A stretch of 64,000 bases of DNA from Romanomermis culicivorax (GCA_963922205.1 CAWUHX010000158.1:248001-312000), one strand, 5' to 3'. Shown: positions 63,601 through 64,000, counted from the stretch's first letter. Made by a program: numbers and translations. The notes: generated from the sequence alone by a model not told the origin.

Positions 63601-63952
63601 GTTAGTGAAGTTCAGGGCATCTACGTAACTTATCTTATTTTGAGATATGATTAATTGTTGACTTATTTTATCTCGATTGAATTTTTCAGATATCATGCCT
63701 CAGGACACGATTTGCCTTGTGTTACATAGACCAATGATTAGTTAAAAATCTATATGTCTGAAACAAATGAGCACAGTAAGAGACTAGTGCGAGCGTATAT
63801 GGAAGCTTACCATGTTTCAGAAATGACATCCGCTGACCGCATTCCTTGCAAGCGCGGATTTTATCAAGACAACTGGGCATTCATTCCCAACGTTGACAAT
63901 AATGTGGCGTATTACTGCGATTCTCGGTTGAGCGGCTATCCCACGCAGATTG
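471..63952 (+). CDS. Giant multi-exon gene of tandem cysteine-rich modules (partial at both ends)
   Basis: This entry is the joined gene model; the exons are listed separately. Seen: eight delta-type exons and seven alpha-beta-gamma sets on one strand in a fixed cyclic order, every exon phase 1 to phase 1, with canonical GT/AG sites. Together they give about 1,083 codons and no in-frame stop. Each four-exon set makes a module of about 130-165 residues with about eight cysteines, two per exon. Sequons (NRS, NGT, NNT, NTT, NMT, NCT, NWT) are scattered through it. Known: symmetric phase-1 exons are typical of duplicated extracellular modules. Inferred: a secreted or extracellular-matrix protein grown by tandem duplication of a roughly 9 kb four-exon unit. 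The start and stop codons lie outside the window. I do not recognise the domain family. It could instead be several neighbouring paralogues, but I saw no convincing first or last exon between the modules. Confidence 0.7.
1107..1339. mobile_element. MITE, copy 1 (TIR GGTCATTTATACTTGC)
   Basis: A 233 bp element whose ends are inverted copies of about 40 bp, beginning GGTCATTTATACTTGC and ending GCAAGTATAAATGACC. The inner parts of the TIRs carry CGGAACGGAACGG and its complement. There is no coding capacity. A second copy with the same ends lies at 15175-15399. The flanks are AA/TT-rich, so the target duplication is unclear. Confidence 0.75.
4075..4505. repeat. Diverged long repeat, copy 1 (partner 58335-58745)
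   Basis: About 430 bp alignable by eye with 58335-58745. Shared blocks include ATAAAATTCT, GTGCTCGGGAGTGCC, CACTTTAAACTCT, TAGCAAGACCACTGAAAAATG and CTTATCATAGGGAAAGTAG. A weaker third relative lies at about 63440-63690. Copies 1 and 2 both precede an alpha or alpha-like exon, so this may be a remnant of module duplication rather than an independent transposon. Confidence 0.6.
4781..4930 (+). pseudogene. Decayed alpha-like exon with frame break
   Basis: After a strong acceptor (ATTTTTTCAG) one frame gives VQCGLVKYE and another, 1 nt shifted, gives FALVYEGVTYFKF and QKCSRRFS. Joined, these would make the Cys-x27/28-Cys layout of an alpha exon. The two cysteines (4812 and 4897) are in different frames and no GT donor follows, so I call it a broken copy just upstream of the intact alpha at 5043. 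It could be chance. Confidence 0.35.
5043..5174 (+). CDS. Exon, alpha type, module 1
   Basis: The acceptor is CTCATTAAG and the donor is GTGAGT. The exon has 44 codons in phase 1-1, with cysteines at residues 8 (DACKV) and 35 (EMCSV). The interior (VVRLSIAP) matches the hydrophobic stretch seen in other alpha exons. The final base A joins TA of the beta exon at 8792 to make Ile directly before the first beta cysteine. Confidence 0.65.
5205..5394. mobile_element. Short non-autonomous DNA element with GGATCC-type ends
   Basis: Begins near GTAGCGGATCCAGAA and ends near CTAAATCCGCACTTGGG, which are imperfect inverted copies. A poly-G run follows the left end and C-rich sequence precedes the right end, as in many small hAT-like elements. 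The family assignment is inference, and there is no coding capacity. Confidence 0.4.
5449..5512 (+). repeat. Left arm of long inverted repeat (partner 8470-8508)
   Basis: Contains GTTGGTATACCGAATG and ATCGTTATCCCGAATAATGC. The reverse complements of both motifs lie at 8470-8508. Further TATCCCGAAT-like words continue on each side (to about 5900, and from 8395). Telomere-like TTAGGC repeats lie inside both arms. Confidence 0.55.
5709..5740 (-). repeat. Short telomere-like tract
   Basis: A short degenerate run around CAGGCTTAGGCTTGG, related to TTAGGC. It is the inverted counterpart of the longer tract at 8252-8340. Confidence 0.35.
6640..7600. repeat. Direct repeat array built on GGCGCTTCGCGCC palindrome
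   Basis: Three diverged units contain the palindrome at about 6783, 7030 and 7471. Each is followed by GGTCATGAGTATAAT-like sequence, then CTATCAGGCGCGGCC, then CATATCTACTTCGACTTACT. The upstream parts (ATGGTTCTCATTGTGG and CTTTAAAAGGTCAAA) are also shared by the second and third units. Unit spacing is 250-440 bp. Small chance frames repeat with the units and are not genes. Confidence 0.7.
7838..7853. repeat. Isolated GGCGCTGCGCGCC palindrome
   Basis: A fourth, variant copy of the array's core palindrome without the rest of the unit. A fifth core (GGCGCTTCGCGCC) lies at 34848-34860 at the edge of another repeat. Confidence 0.5.
8252..8340 (-). repeat. Interstitial telomere-like repeat (TTAGGC)n
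   Basis: About 12 degenerate units, read on the + strand as AAGCCT with variants such as CAGCCT. This is the complement of the nematode telomere repeat TTAGGC. It is internal, not at a chromosome end, and is one of the clearest clues to the organism group. Confidence 0.8.
8470..8508 (-). repeat. Right arm of long inverted repeat (partner 5449-5512)
   Basis: Reads GCATTATTCGGGATAACGAT and later GGTACACCAACAG, the reverse complements of motifs in the left arm. The arms are about 3 kb apart, so this could be one large foldback unit or two opposite insertions of a satellite-like repeat. Confidence 0.55.
8792..8860 (+). CDS. Exon, beta type, module 1
   Basis: The acceptor is GGTTTACAG and the donor is GTAAGC. 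The exon has 23 codons in phase 1-1 and shows the beta signature [IV]-C-x5-C as CRHENNCATKYDVWKVL, with cysteines at residues 2 and 8. The Ile before the first cysteine is completed by the last base of the alpha exon at 5174. Confidence 0.7.
9108..9190. repeat. Interspersed repeat (GCAGGTTGTTTATTATTTGC family), copy 1
   Basis: A block of about 85 bp reading CGCAGGTTGTTTATTATTTA, then a T-rich stretch and CTTTCCGG. It is shared with 38207-38297, 39938-40027 and, more weakly, 41757-41835. It has no coding capacity. Confidence 0.55.
9756..9872 (+). CDS. Exon, gamma type, module 1
   Basis: The acceptor is TATCTTTCAG and the donor is GTAAGC. The exon has 39 codons in phase 1-1. The first cysteine is in NCQTML (residue 8) and the second in the gamma signature LCNFDTLLA (residue 32). 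The charged segment between them (KDEAQKY) suggests a surface helix. It lies 895 nt after the beta exon and 257 nt before the delta exon. Confidence 0.75.
9987..10033 (-). repeat. Interstitial telomere-like repeat in a short intron
   Basis: Degenerate AAGCCT units (AAGCCTAAGCCTAACC and later CGAAGCCTAAAA) inside the 257 nt intron between the gamma and delta exons of module 1. They are in the same orientation as the tract at 8252. Confidence 0.65.
10130..10249 (+). CDS. Exon, delta type, module 1
   Basis: The acceptor is CAACATCTAG and the donor is GTTAGT. The exon has 40 codons in phase 1-1, with cysteines at residues 9 (VDCNL) and 31 (EMCSG). It closes the first complete alpha-beta-gamma-delta set, a module of 146 residues with eight cysteines. 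Confidence 0.7.
11399..11615. repeat. Interspersed repeat, copy 1 (partner 34616-34835)
   Basis: Shares with 34.6-34.8 kb the ordered words TAATTGGGG, GTGCTATTGGAACC, CCACATGGCT, GACTAGCCATAT, GGCCATAGGGACCCCC and AAAAAATGGTCAAAA. It is diverged and not coding. The second copy sits inside an inverted-repeat element, which suggests this is a truncated relative. Confidence 0.6.
11649..11720. repeat. 18 bp minisatellite, four units
   Basis: Four consecutive 18 bp units begin GTAGCGGATGTG or a close variant. A related fragment (GCGGATGTGGAGTAAGTAGC) lies near 14812 just upstream of the gamma exon of module 2. Confidence 0.8.
12380..12600. repeat. Cluster of short CCGCA/TGCGG palindromes
   Basis: Repeated motifs TTCCGCATCTTGCGGAA (12445-12461) and TCCGCACTGTGCGGA (about 12570), with several single TTCCG or CGGAAA words between. 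Overlapping frames on both strands are by-products of the repeats. It lies 170 nt upstream of the alpha exon of module 2. Confidence 0.5.
12774..12923 (+). CDS. Exon, alpha type, module 2
   Basis: The acceptor is TTTGTTTTAG and the donor is GTAAGC. The exon has 50 codons in phase 1-1, with cysteines at residues 9 (NRCFF) and 39. The second is in AEWATCEKH, the alpha signature E-W-x2-C seen also in modules 5, 6 and 7. The open frame continues upstream to an ATG at 12713, but that leader is not signal-like and the acceptor fits the pattern better. Confidence 0.75.
14078..14149 (+). CDS. Exon, beta type, module 2
   Basis: The acceptor is TTTTTTTCACAG and the donor is GTAATT. The exon has 24 codons in phase 1-1 and contains CQFNDRCATLYALELKF, with cysteines at residues 2 and 8. 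The final A of the alpha exon plus TA gives Ile before the first cysteine. Confidence 0.75.
14930..15049 (+). CDS. Exon, gamma type, module 2
   Basis: The acceptor is GTTCATTAG and the donor is GTGAGT. The exon has 40 codons in phase 1-1. Cysteines are at residue 7 (SRCANLMD) and residue 33 in the signature TCDFHRLYE. A CAG two bases further on would put a stop in frame, so the TTAG site is chosen. Confidence 0.7.
15175..15399. mobile_element. MITE, copy 2 (TIR GGTCATTTATACTTGC)
   Basis: About 225 bp, with the same ends as the element at 1107: GGTCATTTATACTTGC at the left and GGCAAGTATAAATGATCC at the right, with the inner CGGAACGGA and TTCCGTTCCG words. The interior also shares TTTTCTAGAAAATGACCGA. 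It is non-coding. Confidence 0.75.
15809..17139. mobile_element. 1.33 kb element with inverted ends GGGTCCGGTTTCACCACAA
   Basis: The left end GGGTCCGGTTTCACCACAA is matched by TTGTGATGAAACCGGGCCC at the right. Beside both ends lie iterated words of the form TACGAGT/ACTCGTA and GTTTCACC/GGTGAGAC, so the arms extend about 250 bp as degenerate inverted arrays. There is no transposase-like frame, so it is non-autonomous. Confidence 0.6.
17200..17345. repeat. Interspersed repeat, copy 1 (relatives at 35.8 and 47.2 kb)
   Basis: Contains GAAATGAAACGCTATGTCGC, GGTGTGATCAACCTGATCAG and AGAGCTCAA, related to words in 35760-35900 and 47190-47340 (GGTGTGGTCATCCCGATCA and GGTGTGACCATCCCTACCA). Old and non-coding. 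Confidence 0.45.
19046..19301 (+). CDS. Candidate exon: signal-peptide-like start or extra delta-like exon
   Basis: From ATG at 19046 the frame begins MCSKKIISAIHFLVEV and continues through CTASLFT to SAEA, which looks like a signal peptide. A two-cysteine stretch follows (SHCLKARS ... LRCDGIP), ending at a phase-1 donor (GTAAAA at 19302). Alternatively an acceptor at 19091 makes a symmetric 210 nt exon. Either it starts a second gene or an alternative transcript, or it is a spare delta-like exon 437 nt upstream of the regular delta exon, or it is chance. Confidence 0.3.
19738..19866 (+). CDS. Exon, delta type, module 2
   Basis: The acceptor is TTCATTTCAG and the donor is GTCAGT. The exon has 43 codons in phase 1-1, with cysteines at residues 9 (YVHCDKM) and 32 (HHRCNGK), plus an NTT sequon. 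The first codon joins to the G of the gamma exon to give Glu, as in most delta exons. Confidence 0.7.
19867..22135 (+). other. Intron between modules 2 and 3
   Basis: I see no mobile element with clear ends. Weak inverted words (GAGCTGCAACTCAAGT and GAGGTGCAGCTCAGC) occur near 20.5 kb. Open frames at 20674-21057 and 21397-21600 are weakly protein-like at best. Near 21058 and 28983 are copies of a short motif (ATTTAATTTAAAGTGATAGA and relatives), also seen near 11356. Confidence 0.4.
22136..22258 (+). CDS. Exon, alpha type, module 3
   Basis: The acceptor is TTTTTAATTTAG and the donor is GTGCGT. The exon has 41 codons in phase 1-1, with cysteines at residues 6 (YYRCRNV) and 31 (FSACRAE) and an NNT sequon. 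Only 55 nt separate it from the beta exon, a typical short nematode intron, which firmly links the two. Confidence 0.75.
22314..22382 (+). CDS. Exon, beta type, module 3
   Basis: The acceptor is ATTTTTACAG and the donor is GTGCGT. The exon has 23 codons in phase 1-1 and contains CQRLNQCMTKDAMLGAI, with cysteines at residues 2 and 8. The codon split with the alpha exon is Ile (A plus TC). Confidence 0.75.
22383..25782 (+). other. Long intron, module 3 beta to gamma
   Basis: Mostly featureless AT-rich DNA. Around 23.9-24.5 kb is a copy of a diverged repeat family (words such as TTGTCTAGCAGCAAG and GTTGATAGATGCCATC) also present at 51.2-51.4 kb. Near 25.35 and 25.55 kb are frames with cysteine pairs (ECQSGFC and NITCDGV) resembling beta and delta exons but with wrong phases and no good splice sites. 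They may be relics. Confidence 0.4.
25783..25881 (+). CDS. Exon, gamma type, module 3
   Basis: The acceptor is GTCGTTCAG and the donor is GTAAGA. The exon has 33 codons in phase 1-1. Cysteines are at residue 10 (NRSCTALYDAL) and residue 25 in VCNFRKILDE. The NRS and NGT sequons support extracellular placement. The Cys-Cys spacing (14 residues) is among the shortest of the set. Confidence 0.75.
25882..28720 (+). other. Intron, module 3 gamma to delta
   Basis: Carries one extra symmetric exon candidate (27523-27591). Frames ending near 27036 and 27305 follow acceptor-like sites but match no exon type. A simple A/T run (AATAAAATAAAAATAAAATA) lies at 27.03 kb. Nothing else is supportable. Confidence 0.4.
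27523..27591 (+). CDS. Extra symmetric exon candidate, beta-like with one cysteine
   Basis: The acceptor is TTACCGTTTAG and the donor is GTATTA. The 23 codons are in phase 1-1 and read AFKKCAVSLKALDLSW, which aligns with the beta motif CATLYALELKF but lacks the first cysteine. Its upstream sequence (CTTGCTTTCCACTTTTACCG) is repeated before the exon at 56252, so the two are duplicates of one intron-exon block. Whether it is spliced into the mRNA cannot be judged. Confidence 0.4.
28721..28828 (+). CDS. Exon, delta type, module 3
   Basis: The acceptor is CTACCGTTACAG and the donor is GTATCC. The exon has 36 codons in phase 1-1, with cysteines at residues 9 (HIQCDGV) and 27 (AKRCVDG). It completes the module that began at 22136. 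Confidence 0.7.
28829..29879 (+). other. Intron between modules 3 and 4
   Basis: Contains inverted words around 28.98-29.2 kb (CGTTCATTTTGAAATGATCG and CGATCATTTCAAATGTGTAG) that could be the ends of a roughly 230 bp element. A gamma-like scrap at 29.28 kb (GLEKISPCNK) has an incompatible phase. Otherwise nothing. Confidence 0.4.
28987..29210. mobile_element. Possible small inverted-repeat element
   Basis: The ends read TCCGTTCATTTTGAAATGATCG and, about 200 bp on, CGATCATTTCAAATGTG. These are inverted copies over about 15 bases, with GCGGCAAAG and CTTTGCCAGC just inside. Related words near 22.57, 21.06 and 11.36 kb suggest a family. The boundaries are uncertain. Confidence 0.4.
29880..30038 (+). 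CDS. Exon, alpha type, module 4
   Basis: The acceptor is CTATCTACAATAG and the donor is GTACTG. The exon has 53 codons in phase 1-1, with cysteines at residues 19 (NSDCAVD) and 41 (YKVCLNP). The frame stays open beyond the donor to a stop at 30098, so a terminal exon is an alternative. The donor choice is favoured because it restores phase 1 and makes Ile (A plus TT) before the beta cysteine at 32409. Confidence 0.6.
30039..32408 (+). other. Intron, module 4 alpha to beta
   Basis: Holds a MITE (31219-31486) and an alpha-like frame at 31.92-32.02 kb (KCFVLSYS ... HCCTENI). That frame has correct Cys spacing, but its only acceptors are in the wrong phase and it has no donor, so I treat it as a relic. 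Confidence 0.45.
31219..31486. mobile_element. 268 bp MITE with TIR AAGGGCCTGCTATACTT
   Basis: The left end AAGGGCCTGCTATACTTCGC is matched by AAGTATAGCAGGCCCTT at the right, flanked by TT and TA. The interior is packed with GGCGCCGTACGGC-type palindromes (31.37-31.47 kb), making a strong hairpin. Non-coding. Confidence 0.75.
32409..32462 (+). CDS. Exon, beta type, module 4
   Basis: The acceptor is GAATTTTCAG and the donor is GTAAGT. The exon has 18 codons in phase 1-1 and contains CHYDDKCVLKEVLLKRS, with cysteines at residues 2 and 8. It is nearly a twin of the beta exon of module 5 (CQYGDKCVLKENLVEH), so modules 4 and 5 may share a recent ancestor here. Confidence 0.8.
32557..32637 (+). 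CDS. Exon, gamma type, module 4 (first cysteine missing)
   Basis: The acceptor is GCAGAG (the AG two bases after a CAG, since the CAG would put a stop in frame) and the donor is GTTTGT. The exon has 27 codons in phase 1-1 and ends in the gamma signature QCNFDQLIK (Cys 20). ILSNI stands where other gammas have C-x2-[LM], so this module has seven cysteines rather than eight. The intron to the beta exon is 94 nt. Confidence 0.65.
34609..35066. mobile_element. 458 bp inverted-repeat element containing a shared repeat
   Basis: The ends TTGGCAACATACATGTAAT and GTTACATGTATGTTTGGCAA are inverted copies (19-20 bp, imperfect). The left half (34616-34835) is homologous to 11399-11615. A GGCGCTTCGCGCC core sits at 34848-34860. 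A poly-G run and a poly-C run near the two ends extend the pairing. Non-coding. Confidence 0.6.
35158..35366. mobile_element. Short element with AAGCCTGTAGCCAGG ends
   Basis: The left end AAGCCTGTAGCCAGGAA and right end CCTGCCTACAGGCCTGG are inverted copies, with G-rich and C-rich runs just inside. A single related end (TTCCTGGCTACGGCCCTG) lies at 7.98 kb. It resembles small hAT-like non-autonomous elements; the family assignment is inference. Confidence 0.5.
37288..37431 (+). CDS. Exon, delta type, module 4
   Basis: The acceptor is TTTATTACAG and the donor is GTTCGT. The exon has 48 codons in phase 1-1, with cysteines at residues 9 (IVDCGIN) and 37 (IESCNKG). It begins with Glu completed by the gamma exon's G. 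The acidic run (NEEES) is unusual for the set. Confidence 0.7.
38207..38297. repeat. Interspersed repeat (GCAGGTTGTTTATTATTTGC family), copy 2
   Basis: Reads GAAAAAAGGTGG, CGCAGAATGTTTATTATTTG, TTTTTTCTTTCCG and AAAAAATAGACTATAG in the same order as copies at 9108 and 39938. Confidence 0.55.
39275..39344 (-). pseudogene. tRNA-like sequence, probably a pseudogene
   Basis: On the minus strand a D arm (GCGCAGTTGGTAGCGC) is followed by an anticodon stem TCTGC/GTAGA around the loop CTTTAAC and by ATTCGAGCCCC in the T-arm position. The anticodon position would read TTA. The T stem is poorly paired and the flanks do not form an acceptor stem. It is therefore more likely a degraded tRNA or SINE head than a working tRNA. 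Confidence 0.4.
39938..40027. repeat. Interspersed repeat (GCAGGTTGTTTATTATTTGC family), copy 3
   Basis: The cleanest copy of the motif, with GCAAAAAAGGTG before it and AAAAAATAGACTATAAC after. It ends about 120 nt before the alpha exon of module 5. A weaker fourth copy lies at 41757-41835. Confidence 0.55.
40150..40326 (+). CDS. Exon, alpha type, module 5
   Basis: The acceptor is AATTTACAG and the donor is GTAAGC. The exon has 59 codons in phase 1-1. Cysteines are at residue 9 (GFECRPN) and residue 45, the latter in the alpha signature MEWSACPNLEG. It has an NWT sequon near the end. The long Asp/Asn-rich stretch between the cysteines (TDNDTDNN) is unique to this copy. The last base G joins TG to give Val before the beta cysteine. 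Confidence 0.75.
41221..41245. repeat. (TA)n microsatellite
   Basis: About twelve uninterrupted TA dinucleotides in the intron between the alpha and beta exons of module 5. Confidence 0.9.
41418..41477 (+). CDS. Exon, beta type, module 5
   Basis: The acceptor is CATTTCTAG and the donor is GTGAGA. The exon has 20 codons in phase 1-1 and contains CQYGDKCVLKENLVEHL, with cysteines at residues 2 and 8. Only 51 nt separate it from the gamma exon, about the minimum for a nematode intron. This makes the beta-gamma pair one of the most secure joins in the window. Confidence 0.8.
41529..41648 (+). CDS. Exon, gamma type, module 5
   Basis: The acceptor is CTTGTTTCAG and the donor is GTAATT. The exon has 40 codons in phase 1-1. 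Cysteines are at residue 11 (GGNCIEILDAI) and residue 33, in the signature ACDFRKIYD. It is a textbook gamma exon. Confidence 0.8.
41649..46014 (+). other. Long intron, module 5 gamma to delta
   Basis: Holds a foldback element (42828-43410). A frame at 43991-44184 follows a good acceptor, carries a Cys-x4-Cys and ends in a stop (see rejected). A C-rich/G-rich stretch lies at 44.56-44.78 kb (ACCCCCCTGAAC and CCCCTACCCCGTGG). The open frame at 45769-45954 has a cysteine pair (HRCEHQC) but no compatible splice sites. Confidence 0.45.
42828..43410. mobile_element. Foldback element with ends made of iterated 14-16 bp units
   Basis: The left end is an array of GGACAATAGAGCGCA-like units (42828-42912). 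The right end is the inverted array, TAATGTCCCTGCGCTC-like units (43293-43410, about eight units). The middle (about 380 bp) is AT-rich, with frames but no recognisable protein. Arrays of short units as terminal inverted repeats are the hallmark of foldback transposons. Confidence 0.75.
46015..46098 (+). CDS. Exon, delta type, module 5
   Basis: The acceptor is CATTATTCTAG and the donor is GTAGTA. The exon has 28 codons in phase 1-1, with cysteines at residues 9 (GIKCPQN) and 27 (TNYCN). It is shorter than other delta exons because it ends right after the second cysteine. The first residue is Glu, completed by the gamma exon. Confidence 0.65.
46099..48334 (+). other. Intron between modules 5 and 6
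   Basis: Contains a repeat relative of 17.2 and 35.8 kb (47190-47340). A gamma-like frame at 46.93-47.02 kb (GPHCFFNYLW) has no phase-compatible donor. Otherwise nothing identifiable. Confidence 0.4.
47190..47340. repeat. Interspersed repeat, copy 3 (relatives at 17.2 and 35.8 kb)
   Basis: Contains GGGTCTCTGGGTGGC, GGTAGGTGTGACCATCCC, AGAGCTCAA, GGACGAAACATCAA and GGAATGTTGTATGC. These match in order GGTGGCGTCAGGG, GCAGGTGTGGTCATCCC, AAAGCTCAA, GGACGAAACATTAG and GGAATGTTATATCGC at 35770-35900. Non-coding. Confidence 0.55.
48335..48475 (+). CDS. Exon, alpha type, module 6
   Basis: The acceptor is TTATCACAG and the donor is GTATGA. The exon has 47 codons in phase 1-1, with cysteines at residues 8 (TRKCNAG) and 33, in the signature SEWSACSNYE. 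The interior reads WRVVAITSP. A weaker GTAAAG donor shortly after would break the phase. The final A plus TC gives Ile before the beta cysteine. Confidence 0.75.
48955..49102. mobile_element. Retroposed palindromic tRNA-derived element with 12 bp target duplication
   Basis: A perfect inverted repeat (arms 49001-49041 and 49046-49086, loop ACCA) is made of two head-to-head copies of a tRNA 3' half. The T arm reads CCAGGTTCGACTCCTGG, followed by the acceptor strand CTGCACC and then CTATTTTTCAAA. An A run ends the insert. The 12-mer GGAATAAATGGT flanks both sides (48955-48966 and 49091-49102). A poly-A end plus target duplication points to reverse-transcribed insertion. Confidence 0.8.
49963..50101. 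repeat. Tandem repeat of about 50 bp, three units
   Basis: Three units share CTTGCACATCA, a variable stretch, then ATCATACTGTAAGATATG. Units start near 49963, 50013 and 50062; the third is partial. Confidence 0.8.
50483..50554 (+). CDS. Exon, beta type, module 6
   Basis: The acceptor is AATTTTTACAG and the donor is GTAAGC. The exon has 24 codons in phase 1-1 and contains CRWRDRCATREKILEIL, with cysteines at residues 2 and 8. Confidence 0.75.
50555..52797 (+). other. Intron, module 6 beta to gamma
   Basis: Includes a copy of the diverged repeat shared with 24.3-24.5 kb (around 51.2-51.4 kb; TTCATTTGTCTAGCCGCAA and GTTGATAAATGCCATTG) and words of the widespread repeat near 51.0 kb. I see no gene or clear element ends. 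Confidence 0.4.
52798..52926 (+). CDS. Exon, gamma type, module 6
   Basis: The acceptor is TCCATGCAG and the donor is GTTAGT. The exon has 43 codons in phase 1-1. Cysteines are at residue 8 (NMTCQQMLGIV, with an NMT sequon) and residue 36, in ECDFRAVIS. It has the longest inter-cysteine stretch among the gamma exons. Confidence 0.8.
53169..53289 (+). CDS. Exon, delta type, module 6, with a frame anomaly
   Basis: The acceptor is CTTTTTCAG. The start EQGRGVVNCTIVG (Cys 9, NCT sequon) matches delta exons. The expected end, with a second cysteine (RFCHYSTY) and a strong GTGAGT donor at 53290, is 1 nt out of frame (121 nt in all), and the first frame hits TAA at 53276. An in-frame alternative ends at 53249 with a GTGAGA donor (81 nt, phase 1-1) but keeps only one cysteine. 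It is a recent frameshift, a sequence error, or a shortened exon. Confidence 0.55.
56252..56311 (+). CDS. Extra symmetric exon candidate, no cysteine
   Basis: The acceptor is TTTATAATTTAG and the donor is GTACGT. The 20 codons are in phase 1-1 and begin AFQVKQTIL. The start and the upstream sequence are duplicated at 27523, whose product keeps one beta-type cysteine; here both are lost. Probably a decayed cassette, though splice sites and frame are intact. Confidence 0.3.
57032..57097 (+). CDS. Extra symmetric exon candidate, beta-like Cys-x5-Cys
   Basis: The acceptor is AGATATCGCAG and the donor is GTATGA. The 22 codons are in phase 1-1 and contain KKCDSGAECSLHAEDHVLYL. The Cys-x5-Cys spacing is that of beta exons, but the residue before the first cysteine is Lys rather than Ile/Val. 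It lies between delta and alpha, where no beta exon is expected. The sequence before it belongs to a repeat family, so it may have arrived by duplication. Confidence 0.4.
   Translation, partial: PGKNVTLEPNVHCMQKTMFYI
58335..58745. repeat. Diverged long repeat, copy 2 (partner 4075-4505)
   Basis: Contains GGTGCTCGGGAGTGCC, CACTTTAAACTCTCTTG, TAGCAAGACCACTGAAAAATG, TATACTGTAGCGGTG and CAACTTATCATAGGGAAAGT in the same order as copy 1. It ends 70 nt before the alpha exon of module 7. Confidence 0.6.
58815..59033 (+). CDS. Exon, alpha type, module 7 (extended)
   Basis: The acceptor is GAAAATTCCAG and the donor is GTATGT. With 73 codons it is the longest exon, in phase 1-1. Cysteines are at residues 16 (IIFCDYL), 30 (NQCAFID) and 60, the last in the alpha signature AEWAACSNLF. 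The first cysteine lies in an N-terminal extension absent from the other alphas, so this module may have nine cysteines. The final G plus TA gives Val before the beta cysteine. Confidence 0.8.
59034..60765 (+). other. Intron, module 7 alpha to beta
   Basis: AT-rich DNA with a G-rich patch at 59.59 kb (CGTGGGAGGGGTAAGAAGGG) similar to 54.58 kb, probably ends of a short element family. Open frames at 59.8-60.35 kb show no exon signature. Confidence 0.4.
60766..60822 (+). CDS. Exon, beta type, module 7
   Basis: The acceptor is TGTCATTATAG and the donor is GTAAAT. The exon has 19 codons in phase 1-1 and contains CQFEGSCIAKSKLKAQL, with cysteines at residues 2 and 8. A 58 nt intron separates it from the gamma exon. 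Confidence 0.8.
60881..60970 (+). CDS. Exon, gamma type, module 7
   Basis: The acceptor is CAATTTACAG and the donor is GTAAAC. The exon has 30 codons in phase 1-1. Cysteines are at residue 8 (ISCRQLAQQ) and residue 23, in RCDFGKLYA. The short beta-gamma intron and matching phases make this pair secure. Confidence 0.8.
62090..62900. repeat. Large imperfect hairpin (arms of about 330 bp)
   Basis: Left-arm words GTTGCACTGTTTCAAAGAG, CTCTGCTGTGAAATGAATAT and TTGCACACTTTGTACCCATA recur inverted as CTTTGAAACAGTGCAAC (about 62875), ATATTCATTTCACAGCAGAG (about 62800) and TATGGGTATAAAGTGTGCAA (about 62632). The centre is near 62530. An outer segment (GATGAGGCATGGGGTCC) is inverted again at about 63282, so part of the right arm is duplicated. 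Confidence 0.7.
63190..63340. repeat. Second inverted copy of the hairpin's outer segment
   Basis: Reads GGACCCCATGCCTCATCTAA and CCTGCGGTGGTGTGCATAAT, the reverse complement of words at 62150 and 62090. It suggests nested insertion or partial duplication of the same repeat family. Confidence 0.6.
63821..63952 (+). CDS. Exon, delta type, module 7
   Basis: The acceptor is CCATGTTTCAG and the donor is GTAATT. The exon has 44 codons in phase 1-1, with cysteines at residues 10 (RIPCKRG) and 33 (AYYCDSR). Its intact donor just inside the window end shows that the gene continues to the right. Confidence 0.75.
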
Positions 63953-64000
63953 GTAATTTAATACGGTATTGATGTGGATGACTGATTTGGGATATGTAGA

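Larger units (their letters stand above)
60971..63820 (+). other. Intron, module 7 gamma to delta, with large hairpin
   Basis: Dominated by inverted and direct repeats: a hairpin (62090-62900), a further inverted copy of its outer part (63190-63340), and at 63.44-63.69 kb a relative of the 4.1/58.4 kb repeat. I see no gene. Confidence 0.5.

Noticed and set aside
1..64000. CRISPR arrays, bacterial operons, rRNA genes
   Set aside because: No regularly spaced identical direct repeats with unique spacers, no ribosome-binding-site-led gene runs, and no rRNA-like conserved blocks were seen.

Overview
The window looks like nematode nuclear DNA. It is AT-rich, carries degenerate tracts of the nematode telomere unit TTAGGC, and has canonical GT...AG introns with (T)TTTCAG or TTTACAG acceptors, some only 51-58 nt long. 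There are no bacterial-style gene runs, rRNA genes or CRISPR arrays. The long open frames on both strands are chance frames with no recognisable protein.

The main content is a hidden series of short exons, all on the + strand. I recognise four exon types, called here alpha, beta, gamma and delta, that recur in the same order: delta(471) | alpha-beta-gamma-delta x7, ending with delta(63821). The 28 exons of the seven sets, plus the first delta, are each 54-219 nt. Each starts and ends in phase 1, so each length is a multiple of three, and each usually carries two cysteines. Beta exons read [IV]-C-x5-C, with the I or V codon always split across the alpha/beta splice. Gamma exons end C-[DN]-F-x2-[LIV]. 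Delta exons lie 7-11 kb apart (471, 10130, 19738, 28721, 37288, 46015, 53169, 63821). The simplest reading is one giant gene, open at both ends of the window, that encodes tandem modules of about 130-165 residues with about eight cysteines each. About 1,083 codons are spread over 64 kb. Phase-1 symmetric exons, paired cysteines and scattered N-glycosylation sequons suggest an extracellular protein. I do not recognise the domain family and assign no gene symbol.

Region by region: 1-5 kb holds the first delta exon and an old repeat related to one at 58.3-58.7 kb. Modules 1-7 occupy roughly 5.0-10.2, 12.8-19.9, 22.1-28.8, 29.9-37.4, 40.1-46.1, 48.3-53.3 and 58.8-63.95 kb. The introns are filled with mobile and repetitive DNA: two MITEs sharing one inverted repeat (1.1 and 15.2 kb), inverted arms enclosing telomere-like repeats (5.4-8.5 kb), a small array built on a GGCGCTTCGCGCC palindrome (6.7-7.9 kb), a 1.3 kb inverted-repeat element (15.8-17.1 kb), a 268 bp MITE (31.2 kb), a 458 bp inverted-repeat element (34.6-35.1 kb), a foldback element with iterated ends (42.8-43.4 kb), a palindromic tRNA-derived retroposon with a 12 bp target duplication (48.96-49.10 kb), and a large hairpin (62.1-62.9 kb). 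A few further symmetric exons or decayed copies (4.8, 19.0, 27.5, 56.3, 57.0 kb) suggest turnover of modules. One delta exon (53.2 kb) has a reading-frame problem.
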